Positions 1 to 11,078 of a DNA stretch of 64,000 bases are shown piece after piece. Made by a program: the position numbers and the translations under genes. Position 1 is the stretch's first letter; each line of letters opens with the position of its first letter. Source of the stretch: Paramarasmius palmivorus. Taxonomy: Eukaryota; Basidiomycota; Agaricomycetes; Agaricales; Marasmiaceae. The notes under the pieces are model-generated. The model was not told where the DNA came from. It saw nothing but the letters and a program-made list of their open reading frames with translations, and did no database searches. Location of the stretch: contig JAYKXP010000027.1 of assembly GCA_037176845.1 (NCBI GenBank), positions 434,001-498,000 of the forward strand, in the 5' to 3' direction.

Positions 1-1066
1 GTCGCGCGCATAGACGCCCGTACCGTGAAAAATTTCTCTTCCTTACCACCATCATGCAATCTTCTAGCGCACTATTTCCCATGTCTTCTCCTCGGATTAT
101 TTGATACTTCTTGATAGAAGGGCTGCACGAGACACTTCCTAATCCAGAAAAGGCGGTACGTCTCGAACATTACTATACAAATGTATTTTCATCTGACATG
201 TTGGCTAGTCGTGACTGTATTCCAGGACACCGTATCCTAGCCTCGCAAGGAACACATGAGGGGCAGAATTTCATAAGAGAATATCTCGAGGACAATGGAC
301 GTCGATAACGGGGCTCGGATGTCAGATGTACGTTCTTCATGGCTTCAGTTTCATTGATGCTTCGCGGCTCATTCGTTATAGTCTAGGCAAGGTTCAGGGC
401 CGGATACACCTTCTCGATACTCAGAGTATACGCTATATCAGCTTCGTCCAATATTTTCACCCGTACTCTCACAGTCACTCGACATTGGAAAATGACATGA
501 AAGGAATCGGATTTGTGAACGGATTGGACGGTGAGAATGCAACTCAATCATAACCGTATATCACTGATGGTTGCTACTACATCTCCAGGTTCAACACGGT
601 TGTCAGGACACGGCACGGAGAATCTCGTGCGTGGGACATACAAGGACCCACATGTTGTAATACATGAAGCCAAGCCAAACGAATAATGCCTACTCGGCTG
701 TGTTTGAAGGTGTGCCTGTGACTCTGAGTAGAAGCAACTGCGACTTCGCTGCTGATGTGCATGGTTAAGATCATTTTTTTGTCTACAGCTGCTGTAGAGC
801 TGCAGGACAAGTGGCGGGACGGAGAGGGGCTGATGAAGAAGGCTGTGCTTGCATTCAAAGGTATGGACAAGGCCTCGTTGTTGTTGAAATACTCGAACAC
901 TCAGTTCTCCTCAAATAGCGGCGTTTGGGAAGAGAAAACTATCTATCAAACGAAGAGAAAAGCGGACGTCATAGCTGCCGAGAGGTTGACGCGTCGTATT
1001 CCGAATTCGGCAGGCATCAGTTGTTATTAGCGCTGCACACCTCACCTTTTACCATGACCGCCCACC
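1..1066. other. Unassigned left edge
   Basis: I see no gene I can support here. Short open frames exist on both strands (for example + 326-553 and + 755-1030), but none shows a recognisable domain and none joins convincingly through GT-AG introns. Part of it should be the promoter and 5' leader of the gene starting at 1067. Confidence 0.3.
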
Positions 1067-2526
1067 ATGGCGTCCCTGCTCAATCGTACGCTATTGGGCT
1101 TGAGACTCCCAGCGCGATGTTCAATAGGTTCAAAATGCTCGACACTACGACATCCGACTTCGGTCCGCCTCTCTAGCAGCTTTTTTCGTCCATACAACGT
1201 TCGCCAGACTTTTCAACAACAATACAAGGTGCCGAGACTCACAGGGAGCACCAGACACATTCACTTTAGTACCGGCGGAGCATTTTTAGAGGTTTTCGGA
1301 AGAGTGCTGGGTCACTTGATTATAGAACGCCCATATTGGACGCTAGCTCTCTTAACGGTGAGTGCCATATCTATCATAGCGTAGCGTTTTGTCCAACTTT
1401 AGCTCTTAGACCACCATTGGAGGAACAATTGCCGTTTTGAAACATACCCCATCGAGGGACGACGAACCGGTCGTAGAAAGGAAAATCGTATCACGAGTGC
1501 GACGCAATTTCGTGTACTACGGAATTGGGCTGGTATTGACATCTGTCGGTGCGGGTATTGAACTTATTAATGATCCTAATTCTAAGTGTTCCATATTAGG
1601 TGCCCTTGGGGTGATAATGATCAAGCGGCCAGTCAACTTGCTTTCCGGAGCACGTTCTTGTCCATGTGCGTCAAGGTTTATTGTTCACCCCTCGCTTCAA
1701 CCATTGCTGATACCAATCAGGGCTGTACTACGCTGGAGGTATCGCAGGAAGCGCAGCTACCGGGCTGGGCATATTCCTCCTTGCACCAGCATGCGTCTCG
1801 CAAAGGCACGCGCTTTGGGCGGTAAGGCGTCCCTTCTATAACGCCTTGTCTGCCGGTCACTCAGTCCTTCATAGGGTTTTCACGTATGCCAAGGCGCTGT
1901 CATCAGCTCTCTTTACCTGATTAGTCCAGCTCTGTTCTCTCGCCTTGTCTTCTACTTTGTTGGAACATACGGCACGGCTGCCATCGTAGGTGCTACAATG
2001 AAGTATGTCCTATTTATATTATCGTTGGCAAGGATGTTCTGACTTACATTCGATATATAGAGACGGTAAACTGAACGGTTGGCATGTCATATCTCCGGCC
2101 CTCTGTGGTGTCACAGTCCTAGTATTGGACGTCTTAACGCTAGGCTTCGGGGGAATAGCTACGATGGAGCTACTTCCATTATACGTTGCCGTTGGTGTTG
2201 TGAGCGGATCTACTCTAGCACAGTAAGAACGAGCCTGTCAAAGAGATGTGTATCACTTCTAAGGGTTGACCGTATCTTTCATAGACTAAAGATGATGGAA
2301 TATGGGTTCCAGATACGAGAGAGGGCAGATCCAATTTATGAATCACTCGAGTTGTCATATGAGATGGGTGTAACCTCGTCAGTCTTCTTCATCTTCTTGA
2401 TATTCACTGACTAATACACCTTCCTTTAGGCTTCTCACTGCCCAAAAGTTCTTCACCGGTCTTTTCAACACTATCGCAGGACCCAAAGCCACTAGCAGTA
2501 CTCGAGACAACGATCCGACAGGATGA
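1067..2526 (+). CDS. GHITM-like Bax inhibitor-1 family mitochondrial membrane protein
   Basis: Likely a multi-pass mitochondrial inner-membrane protein of the GHITM/TMBIM5 branch of the Bax inhibitor-1 family, whose members affect cristae and calcium handling. The first exon (1067-1357) codes an Arg/Ser-rich N-terminus like a mitochondrial presequence, ending in a hydrophobic stretch. The next exon starts at 1410 in phase and reads TTIGGTIAV. Later pieces contain hydrophobic segments with family-like wording: GLYYAGGIAG, SPALFSRLVFYFVGTYGTAA, VGATMK, SPALCGVTVLV. Near the C-terminus DPIYESLEL followed by LLTAQKFFTGLF resembles the family's DPINESLxLELDxxNIFIR end. The stop is TGA at 2524-2526. 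At least five introns break it; the middle boundaries (1560-2080) are uncertain. It is more divergent than usual family members, so partial decay cannot be excluded. Confidence 0.55.
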
Positions 2527-2693
2527 CGAATGGGATTTCTTTGTCTACCGCTGTTTACATATCCCCCCTCCTAATAATCATATGATACCACAAAGAATGC
2601 ATTTTCGTTCAAAGTCCGAATATTATACTATGGCTCTGGTGGTAATGAAACGATGAAGCAATGTTCAAAGCTCCAGCTGAACCTAAGTCTCCG

Positions 2694-3725
2694 TCAGTCA
2701 ATAAGCTTAAGCCCAAACGGTTCAACACGTACTCCATTCACGGCTGCAACTACTTCGTCGCTGATAAGTCGCGAAAAGGCGGTAATCATGCTCGGACATC
2801 CCACCACACTACAGCATTCACAGGCATGTACACCAGTGTCGTGACCATCGAACGCTCTATAGAAGAGAGGTAGTCCGAAAGACCAGTACTCCGTGCATCT
2901 ATAAGGGTTTTCCGGGAATTCGGTTTTGCGGACATAATCAAACAAACGTTGGAGGTTGGCCAGGGGCACAGAAGCTTTTCTGGGCGTAAGAGACGCGATC
3001 GTACAACTGTATTTGAGTCTGGCGCTGTTACTCCCCCAGTTGTCGAATGATGGTTTATGAGATTGGATAGCTTCGGTGCATTTCCTGTGATAGATGAGGA
3101 TCTTGACATACTCCCCAGCCGTGATGGTGTCCATTTCTGGACAATAGAAAGTGGCGAGCGTATGGAAGGGGAATTCGAGCAGCTTCTTCGCCAGCTCGTT
3201 GAGAGTGTCCTGTGTCAAGAAGCGCTTGAATGACCAAAGGATGACCATAATGCGCAAAGCACGACGTTTAGAGGTATCAGTATGCATGATAGAACAATGC
3301 AAGAACTCGTTCATCGCGCCTTGCGTAAACTTTTTGAACGCAGGAGTATCCTCCACTTGATACTTTATCATCGCGTGGAAGATGTTCTTTATATTCTCGG
3401 CCTCGTCGTTCCATAGTTTAGGGAGCGCTGTAGCAGGGTAAAGAAACCGCAGAAATCGATCGAGGACCGGGCTCTCCTCCGACAAAGAAACCACCTCGAG
3501 GGCATCCGACGAATTGGCTGAACTAGGAGGCTGAGGAAGCGCGAACATGTCTCTGAAAAACGGCGAGACAAAGGATAGGATTGCACGCGAAACTCGAAAG
3601 TCGACGTGATCGGCTGTACGTAGGATGATATCGACATTGGGAGAGTCGAAAGGTGGACTTGCTACGGTCACTTTGGGAGTAGGAGCGCCGGTGGATGAAG
3701 ATTCGTTGGTAGTCATGATGGACAA
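2694..3725 (-). CDS. BTB/POZ domain protein
   Basis: A single uninterrupted frame of 343 residues. Residues about 24-105 form a BTB/POZ domain: a DSPNVDIILRTADHVDFRVS opening, then RAILSFVSPFFRDMF, a Ser-rich loop, and LDRFLRFLYP. BTB domains mediate dimerisation and often recruit substrates to Cullin-3 ubiquitin ligases. The rest (about 110-343) is helical and Cys/His-rich near the end (HACECCSVVGC) with no domain I recognise. Such intron-poor BTB proteins are numerous and fast-evolving in Agaricomycetes, and their substrates are mostly unknown. A second Met lies three codons in, so the start could be MTTNESS. It is convergent with the gene upstream at 1067-2526. Confidence 0.75.
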   Translation of the reverse strand: MSIMTTNESSSTGAPTPKVTVASPPFDSPNVDIILRTADHVDFRVSRAILSFVSPFFRDMFALPQPPSSANSSDALEVVSLSEESPVLDRFLRFLYPATALPKLWNDEAENIKNIFHAMIKYQVEDTPAFKKFTQGAMNEFLHCSIMHTDTSKRRALRIMVILWSFKRFLTQDTLNELAKKLLEFPFHTLATFYCPEMDTITAGEYVKILIYHRKCTEAIQSHKPSFDNWGSNSARLKYSCTIASLTPRKASVPLANLQRLFDYVRKTEFPENPYRCTEYWSFGLPLFYRAFDGHDTGVHACECCSVVGCPSMITAFSRLISDEVVAAVNGVRVEPFGLKLID

Positions 3726-3944
3726 AGAGTAACAAGGATTGTGAACCCATGATCAGGGGTAATTGTATTTGTTTGACAGAAGCCTTACGCAGTGTTGCGC
3801 GTGAAATGAATGATAGATAACAAAGGAAGGACGAAAACAGCGAAGAAAGCATAGCGATATGGATGATGTAAACACAGATAGCAATATTGACAGGGACGCA
3901 AGTTTTGAGGGAGAAAGAAAGTGGACGAGGGTAGAGTGAGGCCT

Positions 3945-4741
3945 TCAAAAACGTAAACTAATACCATCATCGTGGCCACTATCCTTGTTCACCGTTTCCA
4001 TACCAGCCTTCTTCCACTTCAAGGTTCCGACACCCCTTCTCAAGGCGGCATCCTTTGCCAGCTCTTCTTTACTGACAGCAGCAACGATATCATCCCACTG
4101 CATACCCCCTTTGAATCCCGAGAACGACCTCGACCGCCGAACCTCACCACGATGCCGCTCATTGTATAACTTCGTCATCTGAATAACATGCTCGGCTTCG
4201 GTGGATAGAGTTGGAGGCGTCGGCGGAAGGATTGGGGGTGAGATCTGGGTGCTTGGGGTTTTGCCTTACGCGGAGAAACAGAGGGGCTACGCGTAAGCCT
4301 GCGGCGCTTGGTTCCAGCTGCCGGAAGGAACAGGGAGTTCTCTTTCTTGTCGAGCGTTCGATCGATGATAGCGGCGTTCTCCTTCCTACCACTGAATAAC
4401 GTGCTCATGGTGGCCTTCATGCGGCTCTTCTCTGCCTCCGCGATAGGTTGGGTACCTGCACCATGCTCGAGTCTCCATCGGCTGAACCGGCTTAATAGAC
4501 TGTTGGAAGACAACTTTGAGGTACATTCTGAGGGTGTTGGTGTGGCAGAGGTGGCGGTAGTGGATGAGAAATAGTCTGGGGGTGCCTCAGTGATCGTGTC
4601 TGGAACATGGAGGTTGTCGGGACTGAAGGCGAGACCCATTGGAGAGCGGGGGAGTGATTCTGTGGAGAGGTTATAGTTCCCAAATGGTTCAGGAGTAAGG
4701 AGGAGTTGGTTGAGTTCTGATATGGAACGAGGGTTGGACAT
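3945..4741 (-). CDS. Ser/Arg-rich basidiomycete protein, paralogue of 61018-61929
   Basis: Two exons: 4741-4270 and 4195-3945, joined through a 74 nt intron (GTAAGG...GAAG) in phase, giving 240 residues. Without the intron the frame stops at 4175. The protein is low-complexity and basic. It has no recognised domain but shares three motifs in the same order with the gene at 61018-61929: LSTESLPRSP near the start, MSTLFSGRKENAAIIDR in the middle and VRRSRSFSGFKG near the end, the last followed by a Trp-Asp pair (QWDD here, RWDEED there). The conserved Ser/Arg motifs look like phosphorylation or docking sites, but that is inference. The intron choice rests on frame, consensus and paralogy. Confidence 0.6.
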
Positions 4742-5933
4742 GGCTGCGATATGGATGTGAGGCTTTACATTGGTTATTCATCGGAAGGATCTCGTACCTG
4801 TAGCAAAAAAACGTTTGTCCTGTAATGACTACCAAAGACAAAGTGCGTTTATATGGCCCGGCCATGATCGTGGCATTGCCAAAATAAGGCAAGTTCTTCT
4901 GGGTCCGGCCACTGGGTTCATGGTTCAACGCATCAAGGCTTCCTGTGAGGATTTCGACGTCAGTGCCGTTTCTAAGTCGACCATAGATGCTTCCGACGTA
5001 CGATTCAGTTTAAAACTCTGTTGATGATCCCAGCTTAGCCCGTGCCCTGGACACGTTTTCTTTGCAACGTGGTGAAGGCCTTCCTTGAATGACACGAGCA
5101 AGTGTGAATGTACAGCCTAAGTTGCCCAGAGGTTTTATTTCGGCATCTTCTATGACTTTCCCGCCAGATACATCGATCCTATTTTCAACACAGGTGATCA
5201 GATTGTGACAAGACGAAGGGAATGCAAGTCGTACCTCGATGCAACGATATCCTCCCTGAAACACCTTAAGCTTCTTGAGTCCCACTTTGGCATACACGTC
5301 GCTCGTGTAGTCGCATATTGACCAGAGTAGGTAGTTTTCGCTATCACGGAGCAAGCAATATCAAGGCGAGGTTACGATAGTTCTGACAACGCGCCCCTCC
5401 TCGTCAGAGATTGTAGCATATCAAACCGATATGAATACTTACCTAGTCATTAATGTCGTCCTGAATTCTCAGTTTAGCGGTGGAGCACATGATGGTCAAG
5501 AGCAAACAGCGGAAGGTGGGAATATTTTGAAATTTTTCATATCGACGCGAACAATTGTCGATTGCTCCTTGCTCGCAAACTACCACGTCCTCTGCATTGC
5601 TTGATGCAAATGTTTTCCTATCGTTGAATATCTCTTGCTGCATCTTAAAAACCCTGCCAGATCGTCTCAGAACTACTCTCGTTTTTGATTGATCAGTATC
5701 TCTCGACCTAGAGGTCTTAAAGCGACTCTATCAAATTATCAAAGCCCAATGAATTGGCTGCAGGGAACGCTGACCTTGATCCTAAAGCTGCGACACTGTC
5801 ACCTACGGCTGTCGTCAAGCAACAAATCCAATAAGGTATGACATGGATGCGGTCCGCTTTTGATGTAGCGCGCTGACTTGGCTTTATAAGGACTCATGCA
5901 TCATGGGATGATTAGGCGACTATACATACCACG
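4742..5933. other. Intergenic, possible small unidentified minus-strand gene
   Basis: Two minus-strand frames, 5643-5443 (66 residues) and 5354-5010 (114 residues), could be exons of one gene: a GTAAGT donor follows the first frame directly on the minus strand. Neither resembles a family I know, and I could not fix the join. The rest shows nothing I can support. Confidence 0.25.
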
Positions 5934-7107
5934 ATGGGAACCTTCAAACGAATCAGCTCAGCATCCTGGAGCAGCACTACCAGGACTCTCGTTCCCGACG
6001 AAGAACGAATCAGCTTGATTTCAAGTCATGCTTCTACTTGGATATCCCCTCACATACACGATGACGCGTTGCTCAGCACAGAGTCATGGGCTCCCTTGAG
6101 CTCTACAATGTCACCATCTGGCAAGTTCGAGTCAAATGTACTAGGGAAATCCAACTCCTGCAAAGCCCAGTGTTCGCAATGTCAACCGGTGTCCGTACCC
6201 CGTTCTTCACCTCCAGCGCTGCCTTCTCGCTCTCCCGGAAGCGATGTGGGCTCATCGCACCAACTTTGGAGAGTAAGGCTCGGGATCCTTATCAGAATTT
6301 CACGGTGAGTCACGCCCTTCTAACTGGATTCTCTACTTTTTCATGAATCTTCCCTCGTGTAAAAGGAATACTCGAGTTGGGATCATGTCAATGATCGGAT
6401 CTTTGGATTTCGAGCATCTTGCGAGGTACTGTGTACACGATCTCTCTCTTTTGCAGCTGGAGCAACATCTGCGTGATATCGCAGCATGCTTGTTGGAAAA
6501 GCAGAGGTAAGCCATACCTTACAACGATTTCTCGTGAACTCATTCATACACCGTAGCAGCACGGAAAAATACTCATCTGAGCGTCCATCTTCTCCCTCAG
6601 CCAAATCTCCATCTATCATGACTGGCACTTCTTCTCTACACCTCCCTCATCGCATCTCTTGGCACAGAACGACACTCAAAGGTCATTGTAGAAGCTGGCG
6701 TTATAGCTTCGCTCTCATCCCGTATGATGTCTTCCTTATACTGGCACAAAAGTCATGTTCTGGAAGCAATAGCATCTAGGCTTCTCTTACACATCCTCAT
6801 CTCTCGGCTGGGTATACATCTTCGAGACGTCAAATACCGCGCCCCTTTGATGGATCTGTATACCCAGCCATATACAAAACCGGGCTGTTCCGAATTGAAT
6901 AGAGCAGCGCAGACGGAGTTTGATGTTATATGGCTAGCCGGTATGCGAAGGGATCCTTCAGTGATGTCCCCAGAAAAGATACTACGTGCGGTGTCTTCCA
7001 TGAAGAAGGGACAAATAGCAGAAGGAATTAGTTTACTGTTGCCAGCTGGTGGCGCTTCGTCGGAAGCGGAGATCAAGAAGAGGCTGTTGATTTTGTTGAC
7101 AAAGTAG
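5934..7107 (+). CDS. Unrecognised multi-exon protein
   Basis: The first exon (from ATG 5934) is Ser/Pro-rich and ends at a GTGAGT donor near 6303. Joining to an acceptor near 6365 in phase gives NTRVGIMSMIGSLDFEHLAR and then a helical, Leu/Glu-rich stretch ending LLEKQR at another GTAAG donor near 6508. The last exon ends with a clear coding stretch, SRLLLHILISRLGIHLRD through GISLLLPAGGASSEAEIKKR, with TAG at 7105-7107. The middle (6550-6780) has a frame change that needs one or two more introns; a GTATGA...AATAG intron near 6721-6774 fits. I do not recognise the family. The helical part looks faintly like ARM/HEAT repeats, which I would not rely on. Confidence 0.4.
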
Positions 7108-7439
7108 GAATCTTGATACATTATATAGCGCGATGGGTCGCTCAACGAATAATTTGCAGACTACAGTAACCACTGGCGGATCGTACTGCTCACCGGTCCT
7201 TGTGAACGATGAATAGCAGGCATTTCATTTGAATTTCGCTGCACGACTAGGATGTTTGCGGCGGTGGGATGTCTGTGAGTTCAGCATGTGTTCTTTTCAG
7301 TTTGCAGTACAATTAGGATTCTAAATCTGTACCGTATATCTCACGCCATCGCTTTCGCTTCCGAGGCAAAGAAACACTATGTATACATTTGTCGAGTACA
7401 GATACTGAACGTTCCCAGCTACCAGTGGAATCCACTGCT

Positions 7440-7613
7440 CAACAGTGTGGGAGTGGGCATTGGATCGAGTCAGTTGTCGTTTCCATGCCCAAACTTTATC
7501 AACATGCGATCAACACGCATAGAGGCTTCTTTCCCGCAGTCGCTTTAGAAACTCGCTGGAGAGGTGTGTGTGCCTTATTACTTCGACCGTAACCTCAACC
7601 ACCGTGCTCAGTA
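7440..7613 (+). promoter_or_regulatory. 5' flank conserved in three IFI6-16 paralogues
   Basis: About 150 nt upstream of the ATG at 7614 is similar to the upstream regions of the genes starting at 25023 (-) and 28558 (-). Shared blocks include CCAAACTTTATCAACATG (about 7490-7507 here; minus strand near 25119-25136 and 28666-28683), then TTCTTTCCCG, then a TTTA-rich box and a GTGTG stretch. The order is kept, so promoter and leader appear to have been copied with the gene. Confidence 0.6.
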
Positions 7614-8668
7614 ATGGATCCCCAACTTCAACAAATCCTCAACCAATGGGCTTCTGATCCAACGTCTGTCAAGACTTGGCCTCCCGTCATAAACCAACAG
7701 TACACCGTTGAAGCTTGGCTTGTTAATATCGAATCAGGCTGCTCTACTCGCAATGTTGCAGAATATCAATATGTTGATGCAGCGATCTTCTTCATGAGAG
7801 GCATTGTTCGAAGGATTGTTGTCCGTTCTCATCAACATAGCCCTTTGGAATGGGACATGTTCAAAGTAATTGTAAGAATATTGCATGGTATGTTTACTGG
7901 TGGACCAAACTGTCAACTCTAACCCTTACGCAACTACTCTCGTAGGAATGGGTGCCCAACTTCGACAAACCCTTGACCAATGGACGAGTAATCCGACCTC
8001 ACTCAAAACCTGGCCTCCTGCAGAAGACCAACAGTATTCCGTTGAAGATTGGTTGGACCATATTAATTCGAACTGTTCGTCCCGCAACATTAGACGGGAC
8101 CAATATGTCAACGTGGCGATCCTCTTTCTTAGAGGGATTTATCAAAGGTTTATTCTGGCCAACCATCAGCATGCCTCCCTGCAATGGGAGGACTTTAGAA
8201 AACTCATGTTAAGTATGTCTTCTGAAGCCTGCTTTCTATATTCGAGCCTGATAGTCAATTATCTGAAGTCGATCCCACCGAGATTCTGACCAAACTAGCC
8301 GGGACCGGATTGCTAGCGGGAGGCGCACTGGCTATCATCCCATCCGTCGGAATTGCGGTTCTGAATGCCATTGGCTTCACCTCTTCTGGAGTCGCTGCAG
8401 GTCAGATCTACTCGCCTCGGGTGTTGTAATTATGCTTATTTCACATATGCAACTAGGTTCCGCTGCAGCTGCTATTCAGTCTGCCGTCTACGGTGGCGCC
8501 ACTGGCGGATTGTTCTCGGTGTGTCAGTCTATCGGAGCGACGGCGGTTGTTGCTCCTCCAGTGGCGATTGGATTAGGAATTGGTGCAGTCGTTGCTGGGG
8601 TCGGGTGCTTTGCGTACAATGCCTTCAAAAAAAGAAATGCCAACACCGCAGGCAGAAGGAACGATTGA
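7614..8668 (+). CDS. IFI6-16/ISG12-type membrane protein with two N-terminal TWPP repeats
   Basis: Four exons join exactly in frame: 7614-7887, 7946-8212, 8269-8400 and 8457-8668, giving 294 residues; all three introns are phase 1. Exons 1 and 2 each code one about 90-residue repeat (pattern: QW, TSVKTWPP, QQYTVEAW, CSTRN, YVDAAIFFMRG, HQHSPLEW). I do not know this domain. Exons 3 and 4 code a Gly/Ala-rich module of the Interferon-induced 6-16 family (IFI6/IFI27): LAGTGLLAGGALAIIPSVG, then GFTSSGVAAGS, then GGATGGLFSVCQSIGATAVV. It forms two or three short membrane helices and ends in a basic Lys/Arg tail. In animals these small proteins sit in mitochondrial or nuclear membranes and can promote apoptosis; the fungal role is unknown. 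Paralogues lie at 23942-25023 and 27124-28558. Confidence 0.75.
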
Positions 8669-8900
8669 TCTCTGAGAATTTGTTTTATATGTCGCATAGG
8701 ATTATTCATGTTTCCATGTTTTGTATTTATAGTTCGTGCCGCCGCCAACTTCAATTTCGACTCCTGTAAAGACACTGTAAGATACTGATTGGCTAAGGCA
8801 TACATCATGATACTAAATCTAAGGGTATAGGTACTAGGTAGATAGTCTCTTACCAATAGTGGGACAAATAATCGTATGATTAAGCCTCAAATGATAGCTC

Positions 8901-10517
8901 TCATTCCGGGTTTGTCTCGTTAATATGAACCTTCAAACCTTCGGCTTTCATGCGTATCAACAATTCTCTCGAATCCTGCGTCAACACCCCGCCTGGAATG
9001 GTAATTGCAATTCTCTCCAGACGAGCCACAGCTTCTCCTTTTGGCCTCCATCTCGCACGACACATTTCCACTAGTGCAGCCTGAACCTGGCCATTTGGTC
9101 GCCCCTTGAACCCGATATCGATGTGAGCCAACTTCTTTAATAAGAGGAAAGGCGCCGAGGATGGATTTAGGTCCTCAAAGAACTCCTTGACAAAGGAAGG
9201 AGAGTCCTCGTGTATCGTTAAGTGCGTGAGCGCGGATAACCGCATGAAAGCCTCGATCCAACAGTTCTGACTGATCGTTATTCCTCGGAGAATGAGACTA
9301 GTAAGCGACCGATTATTCTGGCCGAGGAAGAGCACAAAATGAATATTGGAGAGTACTGCATGGGGACGTGTGCTGGGAGAGTTGTCGATCAATTCAAAGG
9401 ACTGCAAGCGGGGAAGGTCCAGGGAGCGAAGGAATGGAATGAGCTGTCTGCTGTCCCGTGTTGTTTCCGTTTTGAGCGACCGAAGGTTCTCGAAAACATG
9501 TGTCTGAAGCGGGGTAGTATTCCTATGAGCCCCCTCCTTAACATGCAGGTCTTCGACTGCGGGCAAACCCTGCAGCACGCTATGAATCTCGTCCGCAAAA
9601 TAATGACACATGGTAACGGATGTGACCTGCACAAGCGATTCACGCATCTTCGGATCGTTCAGATTGACGGGTAATCCCTCGAGATGAAGATTACGGAGAC
9701 GAGGTGCGGAAGGAAGAGGCCATAGGATGCTTTGGAATAATGCACCACGAGAGGTCATCGTCTCAAAGCGGAGCATTTCGAGGTTATGAAGAGGGCCTCC
9801 CATCGGGGCAGGAATCATGGTGCCCAAATCGGCCGTATACAGCCGAAAGTCGACTTCCCGCCATCTGTGGGATTCTGTGATAAGAGATAGGACGGTCCCC
9901 GAGAGTAGCCGGCAATCCCGTTCGATAAGGGGGTGGTCCTCGTCATAGACCAGGCGAATAGTTAAAGGGGCGTTTTTCGAACGCTGTAGATACAGCTGGG
10001 TGAGCCGTTGAATGTGGAGGTGGTTCACATGGATATTGTCCGAACGGGAGACGATGATTGGAATATATGACCATAACGAGGGCAAAGAAACAGCAGCTGC
10101 TCTCCACTTGGAAGATACGTGGCTGAGTCTGACAGGGGTCTGACCGTCGCTCCTGGTGATAGAGACTGTTCTGTCGCTGGAATCCTGGCACCATGTAAAT
10201 ATGTCCATGAGGGTCTCCGGGGGAAGGTGGTGAATGGAGGTCTTCATAACCTCTCTGCAAGTCGTGATACTCCTAGCCAATTCGCTGCGTTCCGTCTCCA
10301 GGGAGCCAAGGAGACTTCTGATGCGTTCGAGCTCAGCATCGTATACAGCAAGCTTGTCGACCGCTTGAGGAAGTGATTGAGCGATTTGTTTCGCCTCCTC
10401 CTCAGACGGAACGTTGTTGTTGGTCCAACCTGCTCGGAATTGAATGAAATCGGAGCCTTGATTACTTGGCACGGTAAAGTGGCATCGTGTGCACAGCTCT
10501 GTAGGGCATTTGACCAT
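8901..10517 (-). CDS. F-box protein
   Basis: One uninterrupted frame of 538 residues. Residues 1-20 are Cys-rich. About 38-93 is a predicted coiled coil (DAELERIRSLLGSLETERSE). About 95-155 is an F-box: IHHLPPETLMDIFTWCQ, then VRLSHVSSKWRAAAVSLPSL, ending LWSYIPI. The remainder reads like irregular leucine-rich repeats (LHNLEMLRFE, LRNLHLEGLP, FENLRSLKTE, LTSLILRGI, LTHLTIHED). Proteins of this build bind Skp1 through the F-box and choose substrates for SCF ubiquitin ligases. Agaricomycetes carry very large families of them and the substrate is not predictable. The gene lies between the IFI6-16 gene and the first adenylating enzyme. Confidence 0.8.
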   Translation of the reverse strand: MVKCPTELCTRCHFTVPSNQGSDFIQFRAGWTNNNVPSEEEAKQIAQSLPQAVDKLAVYDAELERIRSLLGSLETERSELARSITTCREVMKTSIHHLPPETLMDIFTWCQDSSDRTVSITRSDGQTPVRLSHVSSKWRAAAVSLPSLWSYIPIIVSRSDNIHVNHLHIQRLTQLYLQRSKNAPLTIRLVYDEDHPLIERDCRLLSGTVLSLITESHRWREVDFRLYTADLGTMIPAPMGGPLHNLEMLRFETMTSRGALFQSILWPLPSAPRLRNLHLEGLPVNLNDPKMRESLVQVTSVTMCHYFADEIHSVLQGLPAVEDLHVKEGAHRNTTPLQTHVFENLRSLKTETTRDSRQLIPFLRSLDLPRLQSFELIDNSPSTRPHAVLSNIHFVLFLGQNNRSLTSLILRGITISQNCWIEAFMRLSALTHLTIHEDSPSFVKEFFEDLNPSSAPFLLLKKLAHIDIGFKGRPNGQVQAALVEMCRARWRPKGEAVARLERIAITIPGGVLTQDSRELLIRMKAEGLKVHINETNPE

Positions 10518-11078
10518 AACCTGGTATTTCTACATAACGGGAAAATGCAAAGGGTCAACGGACTGCAAATCCCGCAAAGGACGGTAAATTACCTTTCTGC
10601 TACTCTGCGTCGTTGTGGTTGAAGAAGTGGCAGGTTTCTATGACGTGTCAGGGGTAGCAATGCCGGCTTATCCGGCAACGCGTCTTCAACTGCAACCATG
10701 ACCACTGGCGACGCAGCGAAAAACTGCTCCTTTCACTCTTCCCGGATAGTCAGGACAACATCACTGATTCGCTCATCTAAACAAGGTTTGCACGGAATAC
10801 CGACTCTGCTATATTTTTGGAACACCAAATCCACTAAAGCCTCCGTAGGACCGCTCTAATGAATTAGGCTCCTAGCTACAGGAAACAACCTCTGGATTCA
10901 GTTTATTAAAGCTAGATATGGTGTAAGCTCATAAGCTCAAGGCTCTAGATGGGCGGTCGGTCTCATTGTCTCTCCATTCGTCAAGGACTCGTGATTCACT
11001 GAATTCTTAACGCTTATTCTACGGCTACATCTATACATATAACTGTCTAGTGCGTAGAAAGGTCGGCCAAAGACAAAG
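10518..11078. other. Intergenic region with likely promoter of the gene at 11079
   Basis: No coding signal seen. A weak TATA-like CATATAAC lies near 11035-11042, about 40 nt before the next ATG. The F-box gene promoter must also lie here, reading the other way. Confidence 0.35.

Noticed and set aside
7997..8184. Minus-strand frames inside the IFI6-16 gene at 7614
   Set aside because: Antisense shadows of exons; no independent support.
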